Notes: generated by a model not told the origin, from the letters alone. A stretch of DNA of 64,000 bases from an uncultured bacterium (GCA_905214525.1 CAJMMN010000002.1:124001-188000), one strand, 5' to 3'; positions 47,579-55,703 are shown, counted from the stretch's first letter. Numbers and translations: made by a program.

Positions 47579-48081
47579 TAGTTCTCCTCCTTGGCGGCGG
47601 CGGCGTCCTCAGCAGCCCACTTGGCCTCGAGAGCGGCCTCCTCAGCCATCTCCTTCTCGATGCGCTGCTCAGCGTTCTTGGCAGCAACAATCTTGGTCTT
47701 GATGGGAAGCTTGTGCTGTGCAAGACGCAGAGCCTCGCGAGCGACCTCCTCGGGCACGCCCTTGACCTCGAACATGATGCGGCCGGGCTTGACGACGGCC
47801 ACCCACTCCTCGGGGTTACCCTTACCAGAACCCATGCGAGTCTCGGCAGGCTTCTTGGTGATGGGCTTATCGGGGAAGATCGTGATGTAGACACGACCGC
47901 CACGCTTCATGTAGCGGGTCATGGCAATACGAGCGGCCTCGATCTGACGGTTGGTGATCCAATGGGCCTCGAGAGCCTGGATACCAAACTCGCCGAAATG
48001 CAGCTCGGTATTACCCTTGGCCTGGCCCTTCATGGAGCCACGCTGCACCTTGCGGTGAAGAATACGCTTAGGGGCAAGCAC
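47578..48081 (-). CDS. rplP: 50S ribosomal protein L16 (uL16), C-terminally extended
   Basis: The 167-aa product is L16, which helps shape the A site. It starts (GTG) MLAPKRILHRKVQRGSMKGQ and contains RMGSGKGNPEEWVAVVKPGR. It is about 25-30 residues longer than typical L16, with an acidic Ala/Glu-rich tail (EMAEEAALEAKWAAEDAAAA). The GTG start overlaps the rpsC stop (TAGTG). The tail is unusual but the core is complete. Confidence 0.95.
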   Translation of the reverse strand: MLAPKRILHRKVQRGSMKGQAKGNTELHFGEFGIQALEAHWITNRQIEAARIAMTRYMKRGGRVYITIFPDKPITKKPAETRMGSGKGNPEEWVAVVKPGRIMFEVKGVPEEVAREALRLAQHKLPIKTKIVAAKNAEQRIEKEMAEEAALEAKWAAEDAAAAKEEN

Positions 48082-48791
48082 TACTGACCCCTCCTCTCGG
48101 AGTTACGACGACGAGGACGGGAAGAGCCCTCGAGTGCAGGGTTGGGAACAGGCTGGCCCGGGAGCTTCTCGCCCAGGTAGATCCAGACCTTCACGCCGCA
48201 AGCGCCCATGGTGGTGCTGGCGACAGCCGTGCCGTAGTCGATCTTGGCACGGAGGGTATGCAGAGGCACGCGACCCTCGCGGTACCACTCACGACGGCCC
48301 ATCTCGGCACCGCCGAGACGACCGGAGCACTGGATACGGATGCCCTTAGCGCCGGCCTTGCGGGCAGACTGGACAGCCTTGCGCATAGCGCGACGGAAGG
48401 CAACGCGGCCCTCGAGCTGCTCGGCGATAGACTGAGCAACGAGGTTGGCGTCGAGCTCGGGGCGCTTAATCTCGACAACGTCGACGGAGAGCTGGCCCTT
48501 GGAGACGCCAGCGACCTTCTCGAGCTCGGTGCGGAGGGTATCGATCTCGGCACCCTTCTTACCGATGACAACGCCGGGGCGAGCGGTGAGGATGATGACC
48601 TTCACCTTGTCGCCAGCGCGCTCGATCTCGACGCGGGAGACAGCTGCGCGGGAAAGACGCTTCTCGAGGTACTTGCGGATCTCGAGATCGTTACCGAGGG
48701 TCTTAGCGTAATCCTTCTCTGCGAACCAGCGGGAGCGCCAGTTCTCGGTGATGCCAAGACGGAAGCCGGTGGGGTAGACTTTCTGACCCAT
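48081..48791 (-). CDS. rpsC: 30S ribosomal protein S3 (uS3)
   Basis: The 236-aa product is S3, at the mRNA entry channel. The KH domain motif is ARPGVVIGKKGAEIDTLRTE, and the C-terminal domain shows IRIQCSGRLGGAEMGRREWY. The basic C-terminal tail ends RPRRRNSERRGQ. Length is normal. It lies 6 nt after rplV and overlaps the start of rplP. Confidence 0.97.
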   Translation of the reverse strand: MGQKVYPTGFRLGITENWRSRWFAEKDYAKTLGNDLEIRKYLEKRLSRAAVSRVEIERAGDKVKVIILTARPGVVIGKKGAEIDTLRTELEKVAGVSKGQLSVDVVEIKRPELDANLVAQSIAEQLEGRVAFRRAMRKAVQSARKAGAKGIRIQCSGRLGGAEMGRREWYREGRVPLHTLRAKIDYGTAVASTTMGACGVKVWIYLGEKLPGQPVPNPALEGSSRPRRRNSERRGQ

Positions 48792-48797
48792 ACAGCT

Positions 48798-49169
48798 TTA
48801 CGCCTCCTTTCGAGGAGCAACGACGACGGTGATGTGGGAAGTACGCTTCAGAATGCGAGAAGCGGAACCCTTGGCGCGGGGACGGATGCGCTTAAGCGTC
48901 GGACCCTCGTCAACATAGGCAGCGGCGACAACCAGGTTGTCGGCACGCAGACCGTTGTTGTTCTCGGCGTTCGCAACGGCGGAACGGAGAACCTTCTCGA
49001 CATCCACGGCGACGGCGCGGTCGCAGAAGTGGAGGATGTCGAAGGCCTGAGCGACAGGCTTGCGGCGGATCAGATCGACCACCAGGCGGGCCTTGCTGGG
49101 GGAAACACGCACGTACTTAGCGACGGCGCGAACCTCGGTGGCCTCAGTTTCAATAGACTTAGTTGCCAT
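48798..49169 (-). CDS. rplV: 50S ribosomal protein L22 (uL22)
   Basis: The 123-aa product is L22, whose long hairpin lines the exit tunnel. It contains AKYVRVSPSKARLVVDLIRR and PRAKGSASRILKRTSHITVV, the latter being the tunnel hairpin. It lies 14 nt after rpsS. Confidence 0.97.
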   Translation of the reverse strand: MATKSIETEATEVRAVAKYVRVSPSKARLVVDLIRRKPVAQAFDILHFCDRAVAVDVEKVLRSAVANAENNNGLRADNLVVAAAYVDEGPTLKRIRPRAKGSASRILKRTSHITVVVAPRKEA

Positions 49170-49183
49170 TTACGGTTAACCCC

Positions 49184-49444
49184 CTATTTGGCCTTGTGGC
49201 CACGGAACGTACGAGTCGGCGCGAACTCGCCGAGCTTGTGACCAACCATGGACTCGGTAACATACACGGGCACATGCTTGCGGCCGTCGTGGACGGCGAT
49301 GGTGTGACCAACCATCTCGGGGAAGATGGTAGACGCGCGGGACCAGGTCTTCACGACGTCCTTCTTGCCAGCCTCGTTCATCGCGGTGATACGCGAGAGA
49401 AGGCGAGTCTCCACGAACGGGCCCTTTTTGAGACTTCTGCTCAT
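49184..49444 (-). CDS. rpsS: 30S ribosomal protein S19 (uS19)
   Basis: The 86-aa product begins MSRSLKKGPFVETRLLSRIT and carries WSRASTIFPEMVGHTIAVHD and HKLGEFAPTRTFRGHKAK, diagnostic of S19 in the 30S head. It lies 32 nt after rplB. Confidence 0.97.
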   Translation of the reverse strand: MSRSLKKGPFVETRLLSRITAMNEAGKKDVVKTWSRASTIFPEMVGHTIAVHDGRKHVPVYVTESMVGHKLGEFAPTRTFRGHKAK

Positions 49445-49476
49445 AAGTGCTTTCTCCTAAAACTCGGTATCCGAAA

Positions 49477-50307
49477 TTACTTCTTACGGCGACGAATGAT
49501 GTGCTGGTTCGAGACCTTCTTCTTCTTGCGCGTACGAAGGCCCTTCGTCGGCTTACCCCAGGGGGTAACAGAGGGACGACCAGAGGTGTGGTTCTTGCCC
49601 TCGCCACCGCCGTGCGGGTGGTCGACAGGGTTCATGACGGTACCGCGGACGGTCGGGCGCACGTTCATGTGACGCTTGCGGCCGGCCTTGCCGATGACGA
49701 TGTTGGCGTGATCGGCGTTGCCGACCTCACCGACGGTGGCGCGGCAGGTAACGAGGATGCGGCGCATCTCGGAGGAAGGCATACGGACGATAGCGTACTT
49801 GCCCTCCTTACCCATCAGCTGGCAGGAATTACCGGCGGAACGGGCGATAGCAGCGCCCTTGCCCGGCTGGAACTCGACGGCGTGGATGAGCGTACCGACG
49901 GGGATGTCGGCGAGGGGCAGAGCGTTGCCCGGCTTGATGTCGGCGTCAGAACCGGACATGATGGTCTGACCGACCTCGAGGCCCTTGGGGGCCAGGATGT
50001 AGCGCTTCTCACCGTCAGCGTAGTGCAGCAGAGCGATGCGAGCGGAACGGTTCGGATCGTACTCGATCGTGGCAACCTTGGCGGGCACGCCGTCCTTGTT
50101 GCGCTTGAAGTCGATCACGCGGTAACGACGCTTCACGCCGCCGCCCTGGTGGCGGGTGGTGATGCGGCCGTTGTTGTTACGACCGGCCTTCTTGGGCAGG
50201 GGCTCGAGAAGAGACTTCTCGGGCTTGGTGCAGGTGATCTCGGAGAAATCGGAGATCGTCTGCCAACGCCTACCAGCGGAGGTCGGCTTAAGGTGCTTTA
50301 CAGCCAT
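49477..50307 (-). CDS. rplB: 50S ribosomal protein L2 (uL2)
   Basis: The 276-aa product starts MAVKHLKPTSAGRRWQTISD and carries RITTRHQGGGVKRRYRVIDF and VMNPVDHPHGGGEGKNHTSG, where the His-rich loop lies near the peptidyl transferase centre. The start at 50307 is chosen because GAAAGGGATTG lies just upstream; a longer open frame has no support. The 179-nt gap to rplW contains a promoter-like element and a hairpin. Confidence 0.97.
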   Translation of the reverse strand: MAVKHLKPTSAGRRWQTISDFSEITCTKPEKSLLEPLPKKAGRNNNGRITTRHQGGGVKRRYRVIDFKRNKDGVPAKVATIEYDPNRSARIALLHYADGEKRYILAPKGLEVGQTIMSGSDADIKPGNALPLADIPVGTLIHAVEFQPGKGAAIARSAGNSCQLMGKEGKYAIVRMPSSEMRRILVTCRATVGEVGNADHANIVIGKAGRKRHMNVRPTVRGTVMNPVDHPHGGGEGKNHTSGRPSVTPWGKPTKGLRTRKKKKVSNQHIIRRRKK

Positions 50308-50386
50308 TACAATCCCTTTCAATAGGAATCCGTTAGCCATCGCAGACAGGGATTCGAGGTTCTGCCTCGGGTGCGATGACACCGGA

Positions 50387-50415
50387 CGTATACACGGTTC
50401 CGGGCGTGTCCATTT
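50387..50415 (-). promoter_or_regulatory. Promoter-like element upstream of rplB, near-copy of the rplC element
   Basis: On the minus strand ATGGACACGCCCGGAACCGTG is followed by TATACG. It matches the element at 52252-52280 before rplC at about 24 of 29 positions (there ATGGATACGCCCG then CAGCCGTGTATACT). A second TATAAA lies just upstream at 50416-50421. The repeat of the same element in two leader regions suggests a shared promoter or operator. Confidence 0.55.
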
Positions 50416-50432
50416 TATACGCCCGAAACCTT

Positions 50433-50468
50433 GAGCTCTCGCCTCCCCTATTTGGGAGGCATGAGCTC
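50433..50468. other. Hairpin after rplW
   Basis: GCCTCCC (50441-50447) pairs with GGGAGGC (50454-50460), extended by an outer GAGCTC/GAGCTC pairing (50433-50438 with 50463-50468). It lies 19 nt after the rplW stop and has no T-run on the minus strand, so attenuation or processing is more likely than full termination. Confidence 0.55.
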
Positions 50469-50486
50469 ACTCAACAGCAGCGAGTC

Positions 50487-50774
50487 TTAGGCCTGGTTGC
50501 CAAAGACCTCGATGGTGTCGCCCTCGGCCAGCGTGACGATGGCCTTCTTCCAAGAACGGGTCTTGCCGGCGACATAGCGCACGCGCTTGATCTTGGGCTT
50601 GACCGTCAGGGTGTTCACGCGAACGACCTTGACGCCGAAGATCTCCTCGACAGCGTCCTTGATCTGATACTTGTTAGCATCCTTGGCGACCTCGAACGTG
50701 TACTTGTTCAGCTCCATGCCGGAGAAGGAACGCTCGGACACGATCGGACGGATGATGATCTCGTGGGCGGTCAT
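50487..50774 (-). CDS. rplW: 50S ribosomal protein L23 (uL23)
   Basis: The 95-aa product begins with HEIIIRPIVSERSFSGMELN and contains KYTFEVAKDANKYQIKDAVE and the tail KPKIKRVRYVAGKTRSWKKA, diagnostic of L23 at the exit tunnel. It begins directly after the rplD stop with no gap. Confidence 0.96.
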   Translation of the reverse strand: MTAHEIIIRPIVSERSFSGMELNKYTFEVAKDANKYQIKDAVEEIFGVKVVRVNTLTVKPKIKRVRYVAGKTRSWKKAIVTLAEGDTIEVFGNQA

Positions 50775-51401
50775 TTATGCAAGCACCTCCCCGAAGTGAG
50801 CGGCGATGTCGGCGGGCATCAGCACAGCGTTGTTGTTGACGAGATCGTAGGTGTTGGCCTCGTCGGCAGTGATGATGAACGTCTTGGGAATGTTGCGGAA
50901 CGACAGGTAGGCGTTGACGTCCTCATCGCGAACGATGATGGTCAGACGCTTGCCCTCAAGGCCGAGAGCCTTGAGCATGGCGACGGCAGCCTTGGTGGAA
51001 GGCTTCTCGAAGCCGTAGTCGTCGACGAGCACGAGCTCGCCATCGGCCAGCTTGGCGGACAGCGCGGAGCGCATAGCCAGCTTGACCTCCTTGTTGTTCA
51101 TACGCTTAGCGTAGGAACGGGGCTTGGGGGCGAAGACAACGCCACCGTGACGCCACTGGGCAGCACGGATGGAACCCTGGCGGGCACGGCCGGTGCCCTT
51201 CTGACGCCAAGGCTTCTTGCCGCCACCGGAAACCTCAGAGCGACCCTTAGCAGACTGGGTGCCCTGACGCCAAGAGGCCATCTGGCACTTGACGATGTGG
51301 TGCATAACGTGGATGTTCGGCTCGATGCCGTACACCTCAGCGGCGAGCTCGGCCTCGGCGACCTTCTTGCCCTCGCTGTTCTTTACTTCAAACTTTGCCA
51401 T
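50775..51401 (-). CDS. rplD: 50S ribosomal protein L4 (uL4)
   Basis: The 208-aa product has the L4 loop region QGTQSAKGRSEVSGGGKKPW, RQKGTGRARQGSIRAAQWRH and the C-terminal EKPSTKAAVAMLKALGLEGK. In some bacteria L4 autoregulates this operon; no L4 leader target was identified here. It lies 46 nt after rplC. Confidence 0.97.
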   Translation of the reverse strand: MAKFEVKNSEGKKVAEAELAAEVYGIEPNIHVMHHIVKCQMASWRQGTQSAKGRSEVSGGGKKPWRQKGTGRARQGSIRAAQWRHGGVVFAPKPRSYAKRMNNKEVKLAMRSALSAKLADGELVLVDDYGFEKPSTKAAVAMLKALGLEGKRLTIIVRDEDVNAYLSFRNIPKTFIITADEANTYDLVNNNAVLMPADIAAHFGEVLA

Positions 51402-51447
51402 TTAAGTGTTCTCCTTGGTATGACGCTGGGCTAAATGGGCTGGGCCC

Positions 51448-52059
51448 TTAGGCCATACGGATGGCGACGAGACCATTCTTGGCACCCGGGACAGCGCCCT
51501 TGACCAAGATGAGGTTCTGCTCGGCATCGATGCGGACAACGGAAAGGTTCTTGACGGTAACGCGCTCGTTACCCATGTGACCGGCCATCTTGACGCCCTT
51601 GAGGACGCGCGCAGGATAGGCGCACTGACCGATAGAACCGGGGTGACGCTGGAAGTGAGAACCATGCGTCATAGGACCGCGGCGCTGACCCCAGCGCTTG
51701 ATGCGACCCTGGAAGCCCTTACCCTTGGAGGTACCGATGACGTCGACCTTCTCGACATCAGCGAAATCAGCGACGGTGACGACCTCGCCGACCTTGTGCT
51801 CCTCGCCGTTCTCGACGCGGACCTCACGAAGGAAGCGGACAGGCTCGACGCCAGCCTTGGCGAAGTGACCAGCCATGGGCTTGTTCACGTTCTTGGCCTT
51901 GATGTCGCCGAAACCGATCTGGACGGCGTCATAGCCGTCGGTTGCCTGAGTTTTAACCTGCGAGACAGCGCAGGGGCCAGCCTGGATGACCGTGACGGGA
52001 ACGACGTTATCGTCCTCGTCCCAAACCTGGGTCATGCCAATCTTGCGGCCGAGAATCAT
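51448..52059 (-). CDS. rplC: 50S ribosomal protein L3 (uL3)
   Basis: The 203-aa product starts MILGRKIGMTQVWDEDDNVV and carries VIGTSKGKGFQGRIKRWGQR with GPMTHGSHFQRHPGSIGQCA, the L3 finger that reaches the peptidyl transferase centre. ATG 52059 is preferred over an in-frame TTG 9 nt upstream. The SD is weak in both cases. It is the first ribosomal gene here; rpsJ, which normally precedes it, is not present upstream. Confidence 0.96.
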   Translation of the reverse strand: MILGRKIGMTQVWDEDDNVVPVTVIQAGPCAVSQVKTQATDGYDAVQIGFGDIKAKNVNKPMAGHFAKAGVEPVRFLREVRVENGEEHKVGEVVTVADFADVEKVDVIGTSKGKGFQGRIKRWGQRRGPMTHGSHFQRHPGSIGQCAYPARVLKGVKMAGHMGNERVTVKNLSVVRIDAEQNLILVKGAVPGAKNGLVAIRMA

Positions 52060-52329
52060 GCTGATCAAGATATGATCCCAACTCTCGCGTGGTCTTGGGA
52101 CAATGCGTACACCACCGAGCGTACGCCCCTAGAGGACCACTACTTACACGACGTGCTCCCCAGCCTTGTATTTCGCCCGGACTACCTGACAACCCTATTA
52201 AGCAGGCATTTTGTCCAGCCAGAATACTCCCCTGGTTTCACACAGCTGTTTAGTATACACGGCTGCGGGCGTATCCATCGAGATTCATATTTCACTCACA
52301 TTGTTTACGCAGGTAAAGTGCGTGGATGG
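52060..52329. promoter_or_regulatory. Leader and promoter region of the rplC operon
   Basis: This 270-nt stretch has no gene and no S10-like frame on either strand. At 52252-52280 (minus strand) ATGGATACGCCCG-CAGCCGTG is followed by TATACT (52252-52257), a strong -10 match shared in arrangement with the rplB and rplE upstream regions. The transcript leader would be about 190 nt long, enough for a regulatory RNA structure. Confidence 0.55.
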
Positions 52330-52480
52330 CTCCCGAGCACGGCGGAGGGCCGGAGAAATATATTAATGTCCCTGCTCTACAGTCCTGCGCAAGACGGAGA
52401 GCACATTAAGTGCTCTCCTTTGCGTGCGGAACTCGCGATGACCTTAATATATTTCTCCGGCCCTCCGCCGTGCTCGGGAG
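52330..52480. repeat. Perfect 37-bp inverted repeat enclosing a smaller hairpin
   Basis: 52330-52366 (beginning CTCCCGAGCACGGCGGAGGG) is the exact complement of 52444-52480, without mismatch. The 77-nt interior holds a second perfect stem, GGAGAGCAC (52396-52404) with GTGCTCTCC (52410-52418). The inner ends of the arms are AT-rich (AATATATTAA). No target-site duplication is visible at the outer ends. It lies between the rplC promoter and the phosphatase gene. Confidence 0.92.
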
Positions 52481-52517
52481 ACGACACGTTGATGTCTGCT
52501 TAACTCTGCTCGCTCAG

Positions 52518-53144
52518 CTAATTACTTTGTTGAGGATCGATGATTTGCTGCAAGATAAACTTGGATTGGGGCGCGTTGCCTTCTTCTCCCGACTTTTCCT
52601 CTTCGAAATCGAAAATCATGATGGCGCAGTTGGGGAGTTTTGTTGGGAACTCGAAGCCCTCTGGGGCTGCAGCTTTGATGAATTGGCGGCTGGCGCTGCC
52701 GTGGCTTACTGCTAGAAGGGTTTCGATGCCCTCAGAGCCCATGAGATTGGTGAGGGTGCCCACCATGCGCTCCTGCAGGGCATGGCTTCCTTCTCCGCCA
52801 AATGGGATCAGGTCCTCGCCGGGGTCCCAGACGTCGGTGGGTAGGGCGTCGTGGGGGCCTTCTTCGAAGGTGCCGTAGCTGCGCTCGATGATGCCTTCGC
52901 AGGGCTCGACTGCTGCATCCCGGCCGAGGAGTTCGGTTGCGACGAGACTTGCCGTGTCCATGGCTCGGCCTAAGGGCGAAGAGACCACTTTGTCGGGGAC
53001 GACGCCGTGGGCTTTGAGCCATGCGGCTGCCATTCCCGCTTGTTTGCGGCCGAGGTCGGTCAACGGAGAATCGCAGCGGCCCTGGACCAGCTTTTTAACG
53101 TTGAATTCTGTCTGACCGTGGCGGAGTAGATATAGACGCTTCAT
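52518..53144 (-). CDS. Histidine phosphatase family protein (phosphoglycerate mutase-like)
   Basis: The 208-aa product starts MKRLYLLRHGQTEFNVKKLV with the catalytic RHG box (His9) and has GRCDSPLTDLGRKQAGMAAA. The acid/base Glu lies in the IIERSYGTFEEG region, and VSHGSASRQFIKAA carries the second catalytic His. It dephosphorylates an unknown small molecule; the size fits cofactor-dependent phosphatases rather than glycolytic mutase. It ends close to the 37-bp inverted repeat and lies 39 nt downstream of the CDF transporter gene. Confidence 0.88.
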   Translation of the reverse strand: MKRLYLLRHGQTEFNVKKLVQGRCDSPLTDLGRKQAGMAAAWLKAHGVVPDKVVSSPLGRAMDTASLVATELLGRDAAVEPCEGIIERSYGTFEEGPHDALPTDVWDPGEDLIPFGGEGSHALQERMVGTLTNLMGSEGIETLLAVSHGSASRQFIKAAAPEGFEFPTKLPNCAIMIFDFEEEKSGEEGNAPQSKFILQQIIDPQQSN

Positions 53145-53183
53145 GCTCTCCCCTTCTGTATAACTTGCTCTACCGGCGCAGCC

Positions 53184-54344
53184 CTACTCGTGGGTATGGC
53201 CTACGTAGTCTTCGTCGATCGTGATCTTGGCAATCGACTTGGGATATTCGGATTCGACACGTTTCGCCAACGCGCGCTTTAGGTCCTCGGCGTTCATCGC
53301 CAAATCCGAGGGTCGCACGCAGTCAAAAATCACATTGGTGTGCGTGGGGCCCGGTACGCAACGCAAGTCGTGAATCGAAAGGCGGCTATCAATCTCCTGA
53401 GCCATGGCGTGAATGCGCAAGCGCATGCTCGCCACTTTGGGGTCGTCGGTCACGATGGGGTCGTAATGGAGCGTGACGATCATGCCGTCTTCGTTCCTAA
53501 ACGACTGCTCGATGTTATCGAGCGTGTCGTGGCTTTCCAGCGGGCTTGCCTCGGCCGCCATCTCGGCGTGCGCGCTTGCAAACTTCCTGCCCGGACCGTA
53601 ATCGTGAACCATTAGGTCATGAACACCCAAAACGCCGGGGTAGCTCATGATCTTGTCTCGGATGTGCTTGACCAACTTGGGATCGGGTGCCTGGCCCAAA
53701 AGCGGGCTTACCGTATCCTGGATGAGCTCAAAGCCGCTCCAGCCAATATAGGCGCCAACGGCAAGGCCGACCCATGCGTCAAGATTGATGTGCGTCACCT
53801 GCGAAACAATTGCGCACGCCAGCACAGCACCCGTAGCTAGGACATCGTTCTTTGAGTCCTGAGCGGTCGCATGCAGCGTCTCGGACTCAATACGATCGCC
53901 GAGCTTTTGGTTGAGGGCCGCCATCCAGAGCTTTACGACCATCGAAAGCACTAGAACCGCCACCAGGGCAAGCGAGAACTCGACAGGCTCGGGGTTGACA
54001 ATTCGCTCCACCGACGACTTCACCAGCTCAACGCCAATCAGCAGCACGAGCGCCGCCACGACCAGACCCGAGAGATACTCGTAGCGGCCATGTCCGTAAG
54101 GATGCTCGGGGTCGGCCGGCTTGCCCGCCAGCTTAAAGCCAAGCACGCTCACGATGTTCGAGCTGGCATCAGACAGGTTGTTCATAGCGTCCGCCACAAT
54201 CGAAACCGATCCCGACAGCACGCCAATTGCACCCTTCGCAGCGCAAAGCGCAACATTGGCGAGAATACACACTATGCCCGTCAACGTTCCCACGCGCGCA
54301 CGGTCGCCCTGCGCACGACGAACAATCCACTCGACCATCCTCAT
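53184..54344 (-). CDS. Cation diffusion facilitator family transporter
   Basis: The 386-aa product is a CDF protein with six predicted membrane segments. SVSIVADAMNNLSDASSNIV carries the metal-site Asp/Asn residues of TM2 and EHPYGHGRYEYLSGL the following loop. ATAQDSKNDVLATGAVLACA carries the TM5 site, and a cytoplasmic C-terminal domain contains VHDLMVHDYGPGRKFASAHA. It exports a divalent metal, probably zinc, manganese or iron, by proton exchange. The first site has Asn in place of one Asp (DAMNNLSD), so the metal preference is uncertain. Confidence 0.9.
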   Translation of the reverse strand: MRMVEWIVRRAQGDRARVGTLTGIVCILANVALCAAKGAIGVLSGSVSIVADAMNNLSDASSNIVSVLGFKLAGKPADPEHPYGHGRYEYLSGLVVAALVLLIGVELVKSSVERIVNPEPVEFSLALVAVLVLSMVVKLWMAALNQKLGDRIESETLHATAQDSKNDVLATGAVLACAIVSQVTHINLDAWVGLAVGAYIGWSGFELIQDTVSPLLGQAPDPKLVKHIRDKIMSYPGVLGVHDLMVHDYGPGRKFASAHAEMAAEASPLESHDTLDNIEQSFRNEDGMIVTLHYDPIVTDDPKVASMRLRIHAMAQEIDSRLSIHDLRCVPGPTHTNVIFDCVRPSDLAMNAEDLKRALAKRVESEYPKSIAKITIDEDYVGHTHE

Positions 54345-54415
54345 CAGTCCCCACGGTACTACCTATATATCTATTGCTCAAACGGATTGTAGTGTAGCCA
54401 CTTTGTCCTCCAGAT

Positions 54416-54450
54416 ACAAAAAGGCCGCAGCCCACACGGGCCGCAGCCTT
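54416..54450 (-). terminator. Strand-specific terminator after the orphan EIIC gene
   Basis: 54421-54433 and 54438-54450 form a 13-bp stem around ACAC. On the minus-strand RNA two positions are G-U pairs and the stem is followed by TTTTTG. On the plus-strand RNA the same positions are C-A mismatches. It therefore works best for the minus-strand EIIC transcript. Confidence 0.7.
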
Positions 54451-54488
54451 GGAATATGACAAAGGAATCGTCCTTTTGTCGCACAGAT

Positions 54489-55703
54489 TTATGCGCTTGC
54501 TTCAGCAGCGCTCGCCACTGTTTCGAGCGAATCAGCTTCGTCTTCTGCCGCCTGCACCTTTGTCGGCACCACGCCAAAGCAGTAGCTCAGCGCCGCAGAC
54601 ACCGCAAATGCTGCGCCGCCGGCAGCGCAGCACCACAGCAGATTCGAGATGCCGCCCGTGGCAAAGCCAATGACCATAAGAACATTCGTCATACCGATAG
54701 TATAAGCCGTAACGTGGCCTACGGCCGCAACAAAGCCTCCGACGGCGCCGCCAACGGCCATGCACGTCAGACACCTGCCATATTTAAAGCCGCAACCGTA
54801 CAGCGCCGGCTCGCTTACGCCGCCAAGCACGCCCGAGATTGAATAGCCCAGCATGAGCGCCTTCTCGTCCTTATCCGCAACGCGGAGCGACGCGCCAAAG
54901 GGCATACCCCAAACGGCGAACGTTGCCATCGTCGCGGCGATCAGGATGCACGAATCCGTTCCCACACTCATAAACTGCGCATAGGCGAGCGATAGGACAA
55001 CGTTGCTGACACCCGCGATCTTAAGAAACTCCCAGCCCGCGGCAAGCCCCATGAGCGTGAGCAGCGACACGATGCCACCGGAATTGCCAAGCATAAACAT
55101 AAGCTGTCCCAACAGCATGCCCAGATAGCTGCCTGCCGGCGCCGTAACACACAGCGACACCGGAACCATAACGAGCATGGTTGCAAACGGTACAAAAGAA
55201 AACGCCACAGCCTGAGGGATAGTGCGCTTAAAGAAACGCTCCACCTGCCATAGCACGGGCACCGAGATGAGAACCGGAATAACAGTCGTTGTGTAATCGT
55301 TGACCGGCGCGGGAAGCAGACCATACACGAAAGCCATCGCTGCCCCCGTCGTCGATGCGGCATCGACGAGCTTAAGCAGATCGGGCGCAATCAATACGCC
55401 GCCCAGCATCATGCCCAGCTGCTCCGAGCAACCGAGCTGGCGGGCGGCCGCCCAACCAAGATAAATGGGCAAAAAGTAGTAGCCGGCGTTATAGAGCCAA
55501 CTGTAGAACAGGCGATAGATTTCGGAATCGGCAGACCACAGGCCCAGCATGCCTTCGCCCATAACGACGGCGGCGGTGCGGAACAACGCCGCGCAAACAA
55601 TAAACGGCAGCGCCGACATCATGCTTTTGGACAGATAGTCCACCACGGCCATGGCGTTTGATGAAACCGTCGTTGTAAACGAGGTGTTAGAAACTTGTGA
55701 CAT
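54489..55703 (-). CDS. Stand-alone PTS EIIC protein (glucose/beta-glucoside superfamily)
   Basis: The 404-aa polytopic product is EIIC only. It shows YFLPIYLGWAAARQLGCSEQ, VLISVPVLWQVERFFKRTIP and ISGVLGGVSEPALYGCGFKY, where GGVSEPALYG corresponds to the sugar-binding GITEPALYG motif of BglF/sucrose-type EIIC. No EIIB or EIIA domain is fused or adjacent. The start at 55703 has GGAAAGGCG upstream. It lies 40 nt after accDA in the same direction, so may be read through from the fatty-acid operon. Substrate is unknown. Confidence 0.85.
   Translation of the reverse strand: MSQVSNTSFTTTVSSNAMAVVDYLSKSMMSALPFIVCAALFRTAAVVMGEGMLGLWSADSEIYRLFYSWLYNAGYYFLPIYLGWAAARQLGCSEQLGMMLGGVLIAPDLLKLVDAASTTGAAMAFVYGLLPAPVNDYTTTVIPVLISVPVLWQVERFFKRTIPQAVAFSFVPFATMLVMVPVSLCVTAPAGSYLGMLLGQLMFMLGNSGGIVSLLTLMGLAAGWEFLKIAGVSNVVLSLAYAQFMSVGTDSCILIAATMATFAVWGMPFGASLRVADKDEKALMLGYSISGVLGGVSEPALYGCGFKYGRCLTCMAVGGAVGGFVAAVGHVTAYTIGMTNVLMVIGFATGGISNLLWCCAAGGAAFAVSAALSYCFGVVPTKVQAAEDEADSLETVASAAEASA

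Noticed and set aside
52007..52192. Small open frame upstream of rplC as a possible rpsJ or leader peptide
   Set aside because: Its translation has no S10 motif and it overlaps the rplC start in another frame without an SD.
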